From CAZDBA01 sp965224765 (GTDB lineage: Bacteria > Planctomycetota > Planctomycetia > Pirellulales > Pirellulaceae): DNA of 64,000 nt. Numbering within the stretch: the first letter of the stretch is position 1; every line of letters starts with the position of its first letter. This document shows positions 42,321-51,805 of this stretch, piece after piece. The stretch is from assembly GCA_965224765.1 (NCBI GenBank), contig CBDDAC010000020.1, positions 1-64,000 of the forward strand. The letters are read 5' to 3'. The position numbers and the translations under genes are program-made. The notes beneath the pieces were generated by a model that made no database searches, was not told the DNA's origin, and saw nothing but the letters and a program-made list of their open reading frames with translations.

Positions 42321-44117
42321 ATGAGCAATTTCAAACAGGTCACGGTTTTCCTTTTCGCCCTTTTGATAGTTGTAGGGCCTTTAAGACTGCATGCCCAAAA
42401 CGAACGACCTAACGTGGTGATCGTGATCACGGATGATCAAGGGTATGGTGACCTTTCCTGTCATGGCAATCCAGTTCTCAAGACTCCTGAATTGGATGTG
42501 CTTTACGAACAGTCGATTCGTCTTACGAACTACCACGTTTCGCCCACTTGCTCGCCAAGCCGCGCGGCGTTGATGACTGGACATTGGTCCAATCGTACAG
42601 GAGTGTGGCATACGATCATGGGCAGATCGATGCTGCGCAAGAACGAGATCACTCTGGGGCAAGTTTTCAAGGACGCTGGCTACGCCACAGGAATGTTTGG
42701 CAAATGGCATCTTGGCGACAACTATCCTTACCGTCCAGAAGACCGTGGCTTTGATGAAGTCCTGCGGCACGGCGGCGGTGGAGTCGGGCAGACTCCAGAT
42801 TATTGGAACAATGCCTACTTCGACGGACACTATTGGCACAACGGAACCCCTACGCCAGCGAAAGGCTTTTGCACCGATGTCTTTTTTGATTATGCAACCG
42901 ACTTCATCAAGTCACGGAAAGAAGCAAAGCAACCGTTTCTCGCGTACATATCAACGAACGCTCCCCACGGTCCGATGCATTGCCCTGAAGATTTCAGCAA
43001 ACCCTACGCTGAGCAAGGAGTCCATGTTGCCAACTTCCTGGGCATGATTGCGAATATCGATCATAACGTTGGACGGCTACGTCAGTTTCTGATTGATGAG
43101 GGGCTTTCTGACAACACGATTTTCATTTTCACCACCGACAACGGCACTTCATCTGGGGGCAAAATCTTCAATTCCCAGATGCGAGGTCACAAAGGTAGCG
43201 AATACGATGGAGGGCACCGCGTCCCAATGTTTGTTCACTGGCCAAACGGAAAACTACTCGGCGGGAAGGACGTCGGGACCTTGGCGGCTCATGTTGATTT
43301 ACTCCCTACACTAATCGAATTGTGTGAAATCGAATCGCCGGATCTCCCTTTTGACGGATGCAGCATCGCCAGCATTCTCAACCACTCCCAATCCGCCATC
43401 AATCTGGAAAAGCGTATATTGATCACCGACTCACAAAGGGTTAAGGACCCAATCAAATGGCGGAAGAGCGCTGTAATGATGGGCCCATGGCGACTGATCA
43501 ATGGAAAAGAACTTTACGACCTCACCGATGATCCTTCACAGCAAAGCGATGTGGCCAATACCCATCCCGAGATCGTGAAACAGTTAACTCAATTCTACGA
43601 CCATTGGTGGGCAGAACTTGAACCCAGCTTTCAGGACGAAACCGCAATTTCCATTGGACATCCTGCAGAAAACCCAACGCGTCTGACGTCCCACGACTGG
43701 ATCACAAACGGCAGTACGCCTTGGAACCAGGCTCAAGTCCGTCGCGCCTTGAACGGCCCCGCACAAACGGGATTCTGGAATATCGACGTATACGAGGCGG
43801 GAACCTACGAGGTCGCCCTGTGCCGCTGGCCACGGGAAGCCAATCTTGCGATTGATGCTGAGGCTAGCGCAGAGGATGATGTTCCTGGCGTCAAAGCCAT
43901 GAGAACTCAACCCGGTAAAGCCATTACCCCTGAATCGGTTCACTTGAGAATTGGTGAAACGGAATGGCAAAAACCGTATCAAGCGGGAGCACCAGAAATC
44001 GTTTTCCGAGTCGAGTTGGTCGCCGGTCAAACGCAACTTGCAGGACGTTTTCTTGAAAAAGATGGCACCGAATTCGGAGCCTACTACGCCTACGTCAAAC
44101 GAATCAATTCAAAATAG
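42321..44117 (+). CDS. Secreted arylsulfatase
   Basis: Sulfatase hydrolysing sulfate esters, probably of algal polysaccharides. 598 residues; signal peptide (VTVFLFALLIVVGPLRLHA). The metal site NVVIVITDDQGYGDLS and the formylglycine motif TCSPSRAALMTGHW (C-x-P-S-R) are intact, so maturation by a formylglycine-generating enzyme is expected. FGKWHLGDN holds further active-site residues. The last 130 residues form an extra C-terminal beta domain after the sulfatase core (YEVALCRWPREANLAIDAEA). No sulfatase-modifying gene is adjacent. Confidence 0.93.
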   Translation: MSNFKQVTVFLFALLIVVGPLRLHAQNERPNVVIVITDDQGYGDLSCHGNPVLKTPELDVLYEQSIRLTNYHVSPTCSPSRAALMTGHWSNRTGVWHTIMGRSMLRKNEITLGQVFKDAGYATGMFGKWHLGDNYPYRPEDRGFDEVLRHGGGGVGQTPDYWNNAYFDGHYWHNGTPTPAKGFCTDVFFDYATDFIKSRKEAKQPFLAYISTNAPHGPMHCPEDFSKPYAEQGVHVANFLGMIANIDHNVGRLRQFLIDEGLSDNTIFIFTTDNGTSSGGKIFNSQMRGHKGSEYDGGHRVPMFVHWPNGKLLGGKDVGTLAAHVDLLPTLIELCEIESPDLPFDGCSIASILNHSQSAINLEKRILITDSQRVKDPIKWRKSAVMMGPWRLINGKELYDLTDDPSQQSDVANTHPEIVKQLTQFYDHWWAELEPSFQDETAISIGHPAENPTRLTSHDWITNGSTPWNQAQVRRALNGPAQTGFWNIDVYEAGTYEVALCRWPREANLAIDAEASAEDDVPGVKAMRTQPGKAITPESVHLRIGETEWQKPYQAGAPEIVFRVELVAGQTQLAGRFLEKDGTEFGAYYAYVKRINSK

Positions 44118-44138
44118 ATGGGGCCTATTTTGAATTGA
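44104..44138. terminator. 14-bp perfect hairpin at the sulfatase stop codon
   Basis: TCAATTCAAAATAG and CTATTTTGAATTGA pair perfectly around a 7-base loop; the stop codon lies in the left arm. It sits between convergent genes and may serve both, though U-runs are poor. Confidence 0.6.
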
Positions 44139-44155
44139 TCGGGTATCTAAATGAA

Positions 44156-44183
44156 TTGGCCAGTTTCAATTGGAACTGGCCAA
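44156..44183. terminator. Second hairpin between convergent genes
   Basis: TTGGCCAGTT and AACTGGCCAA form a perfect 10-bp stem around TCAATTGG, 18 bases after the previous hairpin. Likely part of a bidirectional termination region. Confidence 0.55.
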
Positions 44184-44222
44184 GGTTTCAGTCGCCAGTG
44201 AAAACCGGCACAACTTGATCGC

Positions 44223-45038
44223 TTACTCTTCGCCAAATCCACGTTTGAATGCTTTGGCAGAAAACAGCAATTCCGCTTTCTCATCGTCAGAATCTGCGGC
44301 GTTCACTTTTTTGACGCAGTTGCCACAACACAACTTGATGTTAACACCTGAGACTTCGACGACTTTTTCCTCATTCATATCACCACCCGAAAATGGACAG
44401 GCAGTCTGAGCAACCTGCCCAGTCACGAACAATTGCAGATTGGATTTAGTCACAAACGGTTCGGCATCTTCGTCAAACTTTGCCTTGCACTTGGGACAGC
44501 AAAAGTAGACCTTGCCACCATTGTGCAATGAGAATTGCTCTACATTGATTTCACCACCACTAATTGGGCAAGTCGCATTGGACAAATCGGCTTTTTTTGC
44601 GAAGGCGCGCTCGAAGGCGACTTTGGCAAATACGATTTCAGCTTTTGCCTCCAAATCTTCAATCGCGTCAACCTTGTCTGAGCAATCCATACAACAGAAA
44701 CCTACTTCGACTCCTCCCACTTGAGCAACAGCTCCTTCTTTCAGAGGTTTACCCGACATCGGACAACCTTTCTGAACGTATTGGCCCGTCACAACCAATT
44801 GATGATTGGCCTTCACGGTAAATGTCGGTGCTTCAAGTTCTTGATCCGCCACAAACTTGGCGACACAACGACGACAACACAGGTATACATTCCCTTCCAT
44901 GTACTCCACCGCGTATTCAGTATTTGCTGCTCGCTTGCCCATCACGATGCACTTGGCACCATTGAGCTCTTGATCTTCCTGCAAACCAACAAACCCTGCC
45001 AACGCCACGGCAAGCCCGGTCACTACTCTTAAAAACAT
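44223..45038 (-). CDS. Secreted protein with four Cys-rich (CP-[MIF]SG ... CCxxC) modules
   Basis: 271 residues with a short signal-like start (FLRVVTGLAVALAGFVGL). The rest is four copies of one module: a Cys-containing loop (AKCIVMGKRA; GCPMSGKPL; TCPISGGEI; ACPFSGGDM), a strand region, then YLCCRRC, FCCMDC, YFCCPKC or LCCGNC, then a helix. The module looks like YHS/TRASH-type metal-binding domains, so each may hold a metal ion, perhaps copper or zinc; this is inference. Modules 2 and 4, and 1 and 3, resemble each other most, suggesting duplication of a pair. The next gene, on the same strand, is an MFS transporter. Confidence 0.8.
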   Translation of the reverse strand: MFLRVVTGLAVALAGFVGLQEDQELNGAKCIVMGKRAANTEYAVEYMEGNVYLCCRRCVAKFVADQELEAPTFTVKANHQLVVTGQYVQKGCPMSGKPLKEGAVAQVGGVEVGFCCMDCSDKVDAIEDLEAKAEIVFAKVAFERAFAKKADLSNATCPISGGEINVEQFSLHNGGKVYFCCPKCKAKFDEDAEPFVTKSNLQLFVTGQVAQTACPFSGGDMNEEKVVEVSGVNIKLCCGNCVKKVNAADSDDEKAELLFSAKAFKRGFGEE

Positions 45039-45162
45039 GGATTCGCTCCAAATGATGAATGATTGATGTCGTCAATGATTTTACGCACGCATTGTCTTCG
45101 ATGACCACAAGCCATGTCAAAACTAATTCTGCATTGTGAATCGGTTCACCAGCGAATCGAAT

Positions 45163-46497
45163 TCAGGAGTATCGAGGTTCACGAAGTCCAATGGTCAGAA
45201 ACCAAGCAGAAATCAGACAAGCAACGACCAGAATAAAAACAGGCTGAAAGCCAATGTAGTCAATCGCCAAACCAAGCAAAGAGGAAATCAACATCGTAGG
45301 CACCGCGATGCAGAGACTCAATGTACTCAAATAGCGAGGCTGCTGGTCACGATCTGCCAGTTCAAGCGTGTAGTTACTAAACGTTCGAAACGTTACCGGG
45401 GTTAACCCCAAAAGAACAAACACCCAAATAAAGAGTCCTTGGGCCGCCTCCCCCTGAGCGGACAAAACCAACGCCAAAACCGGTGCAATGCTCAACCCGC
45501 ATAAGAGCAGGCGAAGTACCAAGCGATTTCCAAATCGGTCAGCCAACCATCCCGCCGGCAAACTAAAACAGGCAACTCCCAGATTCTGAGCAATCAGCCA
45601 GGGCACCAAAGAATCCAGCCCCACTTGCAATCGTTCACGCCCAAGTGCCTGGTAATGGGGGAACAGGGTCAAAGATAACCCGAAAAGCGCTCCGATAATT
45701 GCCAGAAGACGAAAATTATGGTCTGACTTCAAAATTGAAAATGCTGATTGAAAAACGCGTTTTACGGAAAAGGCCTCCTGTTTCAAATCATCAGGAGATT
45801 CATTGAGAAACAGGCTCAAGAAACCAGCGATGAGAAACGCACCTCCCGCGAACGCAAAGATATTGGTGAAGCTGCCGTTTTCCGGAGTAATCCATTGTCG
45901 AAGCAGAAACCAGGCACAAACCACCGCACAACTGGCACCGCCAATATTCGCGCACAGCATCAAACGACCTCGACGGTCCGTCCTGACCACTTTGCCGATC
46001 AGTGTGCTTAGTACCAAATTTAGAATTCCGACGGCGACGAAGAAGACTCCGTAGATTGTTAAAAAAGCCAGCGGCAGCCAACTTGCTTCACCGCCCGTCC
46101 AAAACCAGATCATCGCCAGGAACAAAAAACTCGCCCCCATCACCATCGTCGCTCCACTCAAAATCCGCTTTTTGAACGGAGCCTGTGTCACCCACCCCGC
46201 TGCCAGCAGAGGTGGAATGCTTTGGCCAAAGCGATTCAAAACGGGCAATATCCCTCTCAGCCATCCAGCGCCAGCAATCGAATCCATCACCGCCGGCATG
46301 ACGATGCTTTCAGTTTTGAAAATCCAACCCGTGCGAAGAATAATTTGGAAGGCTGCAACTTTGAGAAAATTGCCTTTAATTTCAGAAGGCGTGTTCTGAA
46401 TTTGATAGGAAGACTCTTTGACAATTGCCTGCCCCAACTGAGTTGGAGGCGCGCTAATATGACTTGAAGTTTCCGTGTTGGGGCGATTGGGCGGCAT
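45163..46497 (-). CDS. Major facilitator superfamily transporter
   Basis: 444 residues with about twelve transmembrane helices after a 35-residue soluble N-terminus. A motif-A-like loop lies between helices 8 and 9 (LADRFGNRLVLRLL), and a second, GKVVRTDRRGRLML, is in the first half. No substrate can be assigned. It is 125 bases upstream of the Cys-rich protein on the same strand, which makes a shared role possible but not shown. Confidence 0.82.
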   Translation of the reverse strand: MPPNRPNTETSSHISAPPTQLGQAIVKESSYQIQNTPSEIKGNFLKVAAFQIILRTGWIFKTESIVMPAVMDSIAGAGWLRGILPVLNRFGQSIPPLLAAGWVTQAPFKKRILSGATMVMGASFLFLAMIWFWTGGEASWLPLAFLTIYGVFFVAVGILNLVLSTLIGKVVRTDRRGRLMLCANIGGASCAVVCAWFLLRQWITPENGSFTNIFAFAGGAFLIAGFLSLFLNESPDDLKQEAFSVKRVFQSAFSILKSDHNFRLLAIIGALFGLSLTLFPHYQALGRERLQVGLDSLVPWLIAQNLGVACFSLPAGWLADRFGNRLVLRLLLCGLSIAPVLALVLSAQGEAAQGLFIWVFVLLGLTPVTFRTFSNYTLELADRDQQPRYLSTLSLCIAVPTMLISSLLGLAIDYIGFQPVFILVVACLISAWFLTIGLREPRYS

Positions 46498-46684
46498 AGC
46501 GCTGACTATAGAGTTGCCTCACGTTTTTTACGAGGCCAGCCAAAGCCATGAGCGCGGCGACGCTGCGTTTTTGCTGTAATCCGTGCCTTAAACAGTGAAT
46601 GCAGTTCTTGCAGTCCTCCCTTGTCGCCCCAATTTTTTTTCCTGCATTGAGGGCAAGATCCCCATCAAGATTGCACTTCTGCAT
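46454..46684 (-). CDS. Possible small Cys-containing protein (doubtful)
   Basis: 76 codons overlapping the start of the MFS gene by 44 bases. It has a CKNCIHC cluster but no recognisable family and no ribosome-binding site. Recorded with low confidence because the interval 46498-46829 otherwise holds no gene. Confidence 0.2.
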   Translation of the reverse strand: MQKCNLDGDLALNAGKKIGATREDCKNCIHCLRHGLQQKRSVAALMALAGLVKNVRQLYSQRYAAQSPQHGNFKSY

Positions 46685-46829
46685 TTTGTCTTGTGAGCGA
46701 AACGACGAAAAGCCGCGACTGCGAAACGAAAATTACACTAGTCCAAGTTGGACTTACGAATAGCGTCACCTCGGCGTTGTTTCCAAGACAAAACGACGAA
46801 AATACCGCCACACCTAAACTAAACTCGCT

Positions 46830-47912
46830 CTAGACGGGCGCGTTGCGAGTCAGCGACGCCTTCATCTCTAGAGCCGCGTCCACCGGATCCTCTGCTTTGA
46901 TGATGGCTTTGCTGACAGCGGCATAATGGCAACCGATTGCCGTCAAAGCTTCGATATTCTCTAGATTGATTCCGCCAATTGGATAAAAAGGAAGCTTGAT
47001 TTCCGCGGCAACTTGCTCAACCAATTCGACACCAACATGATTTTTGAAGGATTTCGTCTGACTTGGGAAAACAGGACCTACTCCAATGTAGTTAGCGCCA
47101 TCGATTACGGCTTGCCGAGCCTGTTCAAGTGAATGTGTTGAGACTCCGATCAATTTAGACGGCCCGACCACACGCCGCGCGTCACCTACTTTCAAATCGT
47201 CTTGTCCCAGGTGCACTCCATCGGCACCTGCGGCAAGTGCAAGATCGCAGCGATCGTTCATGACCCACTTGGCATAGGTTCCCCGAGTAATTTCAGTCAA
47301 CACTTTTCCTGCAACGACCAACTCACGATCTCTTAGTCGCTTGTCGCGTAGTTGAAGCATATCTACGCCGGCGTTGAGCAGCGATTTGCAGGTCGCCTTG
47401 AATTCCTCCAGACTCCCCATTCCGTTGACCAAAACATAAAGCCGTGCACCAACGAGGTTCTTAACGCTCATCATTGTCGTCAGAATCGCCTTCTCGAGCG
47501 TATAAACATCGTATCGCAGTTGCTCTACTTTCGAGGCAACATCGACATTCAACGTTTTTGAAAACTCTTCGATGGTTCGAAGCGATTGAGCCACTCTGGA
47601 CATATTGGCTTGGATGATGCCCGTTTCGTTTTCTCGTTGATATTCTGATTGAGTTTGATTGTTGCGTCCGACATCCGATTGACTATCGCGCGCTCCAATT
47701 CTTTTTCCACGATCGAATGAATTGGTAACCGAAGTGATATCATGCCGAAGTTGTTTCAGGTTTTGAGACAAATGAGCGTCACTCATTACCATACGTGTGT
47801 AGTCTTCGACGACACGTAGTCCTTCGCCGGCGCGATTGATTGCGGCGTCGAGAATTCGATAGGTAGCAGTATCGACTTGAAAATTTTGGTCTGTCACGTT
47901 TGTCAGTGCCAT
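46830..47912 (-). CDS. thiE: Thiamine-phosphate synthase with N-terminal ThiD2 domain
   Basis: Couples the pyrimidine and thiazole halves of thiamine. From ATG 47912 the product has 360 residues; the frame opens further upstream from a TTG at 48068 but that part is not conserved. Residues 1-150 are the ThiD2 domain (YRILDAAINRAGEGLRVVED and LRYDVYTLEKAIL), found fused to ThiE in several phyla and proposed to act as an HMP-phosphate kinase. Residues 160-355 are ThiE: MLQLRDKRL, GADGVHLGQDDL, IGVSTHSLEQA and NYIGVGPVFPSQTK. No other thi gene or TPP riboswitch is seen nearby. Confidence 0.92.
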   Translation of the reverse strand: MALTNVTDQNFQVDTATYRILDAAINRAGEGLRVVEDYTRMVMSDAHLSQNLKQLRHDITSVTNSFDRGKRIGARDSQSDVGRNNQTQSEYQRENETGIIQANMSRVAQSLRTIEEFSKTLNVDVASKVEQLRYDVYTLEKAILTTMMSVKNLVGARLYVLVNGMGSLEEFKATCKSLLNAGVDMLQLRDKRLRDRELVVAGKVLTEITRGTYAKWVMNDRCDLALAAGADGVHLGQDDLKVGDARRVVGPSKLIGVSTHSLEQARQAVIDGANYIGVGPVFPSQTKSFKNHVGVELVEQVAAEIKLPFYPIGGINLENIEALTAIGCHYAAVSKAIIKAEDPVDAALEMKASLTRNAPV

Positions 47913-48331
47913 CTTGTCACGGTGGAGAAGAGTGTCTCTTCTATTATTCTGAAAACGAAAACTCGAATCAGACCAAAACGTAGTTTTCCCCACCAATTTT
48001 GCCAATTCCCCAATCCTGACAAAAGAAATGGGTAAAGGGGAAAAATTTGGCACCCTGATTGCTATCAAATCTATTGATCATTTGAGTTGTCAGGATTACA
48101 GAAACTTTAACAAGGGTCGCCATACACGAAAAAGCGTCCGAAAATGTTAATTTTTGTTGATTGCACCGATTGTAATTTGGGGCTTTGAAAAAGCTTTGAT
48201 GGATTGAGATTGACGTAAGTCGTGGTGAGATTGATACTTTGGCACTACTTACCCGGAAAAGCCAACTTTTTTCCACGGACGAAGTGGGTAAGTGGGTGGT
48301 ATTTTTTACGGACAGAACGGAGGTTCCGCTT
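47913..48331. other. Divergent intergenic region between thiE and the TPR gene
   Basis: 419 bases with no gene; both genes must start transcription here. One promoter candidate is described at 48210. A hairpin with arms ACTTACCC and GGGTAAGT (48245-48293) lies in the likely leader of the TPR gene. Confidence 0.5.
48210..48238 (+). promoter_or_regulatory. Candidate sigma70-type promoter for the TPR gene
   Basis: TTGACG at 48210-48215 and GATACT at 48233-48238 are separated by 17 bases. Transcription would start near 48245, some 85 bases before the start codon. Confidence 0.4.
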
Positions 48332-48967
48332 ATGCGTTGGGGCCCCACAATTCTTTGCGGATGGCCTGGCCTGGCCCGATTATGGACCAAGGGACACTGG
48401 CCGAGCCTTTGGATTGCCATTGGATTTTCGTTCTTGGTCAATTTGGCGCTGATTTCGACTTTTGTCTGGCCACAACTTTTGGGGGACAGTTTTCCCATTG
48501 TGGCGTGGCCGTTGATATTGGTGGTGTGGATTGCAAGTGCTTCGGTGGCTTATCGAAGCCTTCCTGAGCTGTTATCCGTTGGATCCGCACCAGATGTAGT
48601 GGACATTAGCACTGACGACACCTTGTTTATTCGGGCTCAAGCGGAATACTTAAATGGGAGTTGGACGGATGCCGAAAGGCTTTTCGTTCAGCAACTGGAG
48701 AAAAACCCACGAGACGTTCAATCACGATTGTTCATGGCAACCATGTTTCGACACAGACGTCGAATGAAACAGGCCCGCGAACAACTCGCTGAAATACAAA
48801 AATTCGATGAGTCACTTCATTGGGAGTTTGAAATTCAACAAGAGAAGAAACTGATTGAGCTGATCGAAAAACAAAATCCAATCGAGGCCGAAACGGGCAA
48901 CAACAACTACCTTTCCGAACTTTCGGGAGATGATGTTGTTTTGTCGGAGACGGGCTCAGACGATTAG
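48332..48967 (+). CDS. Membrane protein with TPR-like segment, unknown function
   Basis: 211 residues from ATG 48332, chosen because GGAGG lies 8 bases upstream; the frame opens at TTG 48239. Two transmembrane helices (SLWIAIGFSFLVNLALISTF; PIVAWPLILVVWIASASVAY), then a soluble TPR-like pair of helices (DTLFIRAQAEYLNGSWTDAE, AERLFVQQLEKNPRDVQSRL) and an acidic tail (LSGDDVVLSETGSDD). Probably a scaffolding membrane protein. It lies 116 bases before clpC on the same strand. Confidence 0.7.
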   Translation: MRWGPTILCGWPGLARLWTKGHWPSLWIAIGFSFLVNLALISTFVWPQLLGDSFPIVAWPLILVVWIASASVAYRSLPELLSVGSAPDVVDISTDDTLFIRAQAEYLNGSWTDAERLFVQQLEKNPRDVQSRLFMATMFRHRRRMKQAREQLAEIQKFDESLHWEFEIQQEKKLIELIEKQNPIEAETGNNNYLSELSGDDVVLSETGSDD

Positions 48968-49083
48968 TGAAGACGTTTGCAATGAACCATCAGGTAATTT
49001 CAAACGCATTAATCATAAACAGATAACGCACGTGAAGCGGCTGGTGAACCCAACCAGGTGTGCAACCCAAAGAGGAATGCGAA

Positions 49084-51669
49084 ATGTACGAACGTTTTAC
49101 CGACCGAGCTCGCAAGGTCATGCAACTTGCTAACCAAGAAGCTCAACGTTTCAATCATGAATACATCGGTACCGAGCACATGTTGCTTGGATTGGTGAAG
49201 GAGGGAACGGGGGTCGCAGCCAATGTTCTGAAGAACCTTGGCGTTGACTTGCGAAAAATTCGACTTGAAGTTGAGAAACTCGTACAAAGTGGTCCGGAAA
49301 TGATCACCATGGGCAAGTTGCCTCAAACACCTCGGGCGAAGAAAGTCATCGAATTTTCGATGGAAGAAGCTCGAAATCTGAATCACAACTTTGTCGGCAC
49401 TGAGCATATCCTGCTTGGTTTGCTCCGCGAACACGAAGGCGTTGCTGCTCAGGTTCTCATGAACTTGGACCTGAAGCTTGAAGATGTTCGCGAAGAAGTT
49501 CTAAACCTGCTTGGCAACGGTCTCGAAGGAGGCGAAGGTGGCGAGCGTGGCGGTCGCGAGGGAATGAGTGGCAGCGGAGAAGGCGCGTCTCAAGGCGGAA
49601 AGAAATCTTCCAAGACTCCTGCCCTCGATAGTTTTGGACGCGATCTGACTGAACTTGCTCGCTCAGGAAAGCTTGATCCTGTCATTGGTCGAGCCAACGA
49701 AATCGAACGAGCCATCCAGGTCCTTTGCCGACGAACCAAAAACAATCCGGTTCTCTTGGGCGAAGCGGGCGTAGGTAAAACCGCCATCGTCGAAGGATTC
49801 GCTCAGCGAGTTATCGAAGGTGATATCCCTGAGATCCTTGCCGAAAAACGAATCGTGGTCCTTGACCTTGCGATGATGGTCGCTGGCACCAAGTATCGCG
49901 GTCAATTCGAAGAACGAATCAAAGCAGTCATGAACGAAGTCAAACGCAACAAGAATACAATCTTGTTCATTGACGAACTTCATACTCTGGTTGGTGCAGG
50001 TGGTGCAGAAGGTGCCATTGACGCAGCCAACGTTCTCAAACCTGCCCTTGCACGTGGTGAAGTCCAGTGTATCGGTGCGACAACTCTTGATGAGTATCGA
50101 AAATACATTGAGAAAGACACCGCACTTGCTCGCCGTTTCCAGGAGATTATCGTAGAACCAACGTCTAACACGGAAACGATCGAAATCCTCAAAGGATTGC
50201 GCCCCCGCTACGAAGAACATCACCGTGTTCAAATCACAGACGACGCGGTCGAAGCTGCCGTCGATTATTCGGCTCGCTACATCCCCTCTCGCTGTCTACC
50301 CGACAAAGCAATCGATGTGATCGACGAAGCTGGTGCTCGTATTCGACTACGCTCCATGACTCGTCCACCAGATCTGAAGGAGATCGACGACGACATCGAA
50401 CGTTTGAACAAAGAAAAAGAAGACGCGGTTGCTAATCAAGACTTTGAAAAAGCCGCTTCACTTCGAGACAGCTCAGATAAACTTCGCAAGAAGAAAGAGC
50501 AAATCAAACGCGAATGGCGTGAGAAATCACAACAAACAGACGGCGTTGTCGACGAAGAAGTCATTGCAGAAGTCATCTCAAAGATGACAGGAATTCCTGT
50601 CACCCGACTTACCGCCGAAGACAGTATGCGTCTGATGCGAATGGAAGATGAACTTCACAAAAAAGTCATCAGCCAAGATCCAGCGATCAAAGCCATTTCC
50701 AAAGCGGTTCGCCGTTCTCGAGCTGGCCTCAAAGATCCAAAGCGTCCAATCGGTTGCTTTATGTTTGCCGGCCCAACGGGCGTCGGTAAAACATTGCTGG
50801 CCAAGGCGCTTGCTCAGTTTATGTTCGGTGAAGAAGAAGCGCTGATCACGATCGACATGTCAGAATACATGGAGAAGCACAATCTAAGCCGCTTGATCGG
50901 TGCCCCTCCGGGATACGTTGGCTACGAAGAAGGCGGTCAGTTGACCGAAAAGATTCGCCGTCGACCTTACGCCGTTGTGTTGCTTGACGAAATCGAAAAG
51001 GCACATCCCGACATTTTCAACATGCTGTTGCAAGTGATGGAAGAAGGACGCCTGACCGACAGCTTCGGACGCAATATCGACTTCCGCAACGTGATCTTGA
51101 TCATGACAACCAATGTTGGAGCTCACTCGATCAAGAATGAATCCAGCTTTGGATTGCCGGGCGCTGGCGATGATTCAACGTTCGAGAACATGAAAGAACG
51201 CGTGTTCGACGAGATTCAACGTGCGTTCCGCCCAGAGTTCCTCAACCGTCTAAGCGATGAACCTATCATTTTCCGCCACCTGGAAAAGAAAGACTTGCGT
51301 TTGGTTGTGGATCTCGAGCTTTCCAAGATTCGAGGACGACTTGAAGATCGTGGATTCAAACTCGAGTTGACTGACGACGCCAAAGAATTCTTGATCAAAA
51401 AGGGTACCAACCTCGATTACGGAGCTCGCCCACTGCGTCGCGCCCTGGAGAGCTACATCGAGGATCCACTTTCCGAAGAGCTGCTGCAAGGCCGTTTCGA
51501 AGGCAAAAACCGTATCATGGTCGACGCCGAACGAAACGATGAAGGCAAAATGAAACACCTCAAGTTCGAAGGAGTTTTTGAAGAACCAGAAACGAAACCG
51601 GATGACGAAGAACCGGTTGGTGTCGGAGCCTCCGAAAGTGGAGATGAACCGGACTCCAGCGAAGAATAA
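49084..51669 (+). CDS. clpC: ClpC AAA+ unfoldase of the ClpCP protease
   Basis: ATP-driven unfoldase that feeds ClpP. About 861 residues from ATG 49084. Two N-domain repeats (RKVMQLANQEAQRFNHEYIG; KKVIEFSMEEARNLNHNFVG), a Gly-rich linker (GGEGGERGGREGMSGSG), AAA1 with GEAGVGKTAIVEG near residue 225, a UVR-type middle region (EKEDAVANQDFEKAASLRD) near 445-465, and AAA2 with FAGPTGVGKTLLAK near 562. A ClpP-binding loop of IGF/VGF type could not be pinned by eye. The acidic C-terminus (DDEEPVGVGASESGDEPDSS) is an extra. A strong terminator follows. Confidence 0.95.
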   Translation: MYERFTDRARKVMQLANQEAQRFNHEYIGTEHMLLGLVKEGTGVAANVLKNLGVDLRKIRLEVEKLVQSGPEMITMGKLPQTPRAKKVIEFSMEEARNLNHNFVGTEHILLGLLREHEGVAAQVLMNLDLKLEDVREEVLNLLGNGLEGGEGGERGGREGMSGSGEGASQGGKKSSKTPALDSFGRDLTELARSGKLDPVIGRANEIERAIQVLCRRTKNNPVLLGEAGVGKTAIVEGFAQRVIEGDIPEILAEKRIVVLDLAMMVAGTKYRGQFEERIKAVMNEVKRNKNTILFIDELHTLVGAGGAEGAIDAANVLKPALARGEVQCIGATTLDEYRKYIEKDTALARRFQEIIVEPTSNTETIEILKGLRPRYEEHHRVQITDDAVEAAVDYSARYIPSRCLPDKAIDVIDEAGARIRLRSMTRPPDLKEIDDDIERLNKEKEDAVANQDFEKAASLRDSSDKLRKKKEQIKREWREKSQQTDGVVDEEVIAEVISKMTGIPVTRLTAEDSMRLMRMEDELHKKVISQDPAIKAISKAVRRSRAGLKDPKRPIGCFMFAGPTGVGKTLLAKALAQFMFGEEEALITIDMSEYMEKHNLSRLIGAPPGYVGYEEGGQLTEKIRRRPYAVVLLDEIEKAHPDIFNMLLQVMEEGRLTDSFGRNIDFRNVILIMTTNVGAHSIKNESSFGLPGAGDDSTFENMKERVFDEIQRAFRPEFLNRLSDEPIIFRHLEKKDLRLVVDLELSKIRGRLEDRGFKLELTDDAKEFLIKKGTNLDYGARPLRRALESYIEDPLSEELLQGRFEGKNRIMVDAERNDEGKMKHLKFEGVFEEPETKPDDEEPVGVGASESGDEPDSSEE

Positions 51670-51697
51670 ATCTGGCTGGATAACTGATAGCTCATAA

Positions 51698-51728
51698 GCC
51701 TCACCAAAGTTTGGTGAGGCCTTTTTTG
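51698..51728 (+). terminator. Terminator of clpC
   Basis: GCCTCACCAAA and TTTGGTGAGGC form a perfect 11-bp stem followed by CTTTTTTG, about 28 bases past the stop codon. Confidence 0.9.
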
Positions 51729-51751
51729 TGCGCCCAGGTCGTTTTTCTTTC

Positions 51752-51777
51752 CGGGAGGTCGAGGCTCCCGCCGAGAC
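51752..51777 (+). repeat. Dispersed GGGAGGTYRAGGCTCCYGCCGARAC repeat, copy 5
   Basis: CGGGAG and CTCCCG pair around GTCGAGG; the change from TTGA to TCGA in the loop distinguishes it from copies 2 and 3. It lies between convergent clpC and wecB. Confidence 0.8.
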
Positions 51778-51805
51778 ATTCCAAAAATGAGTATCGGTCG
51801 GTGAC

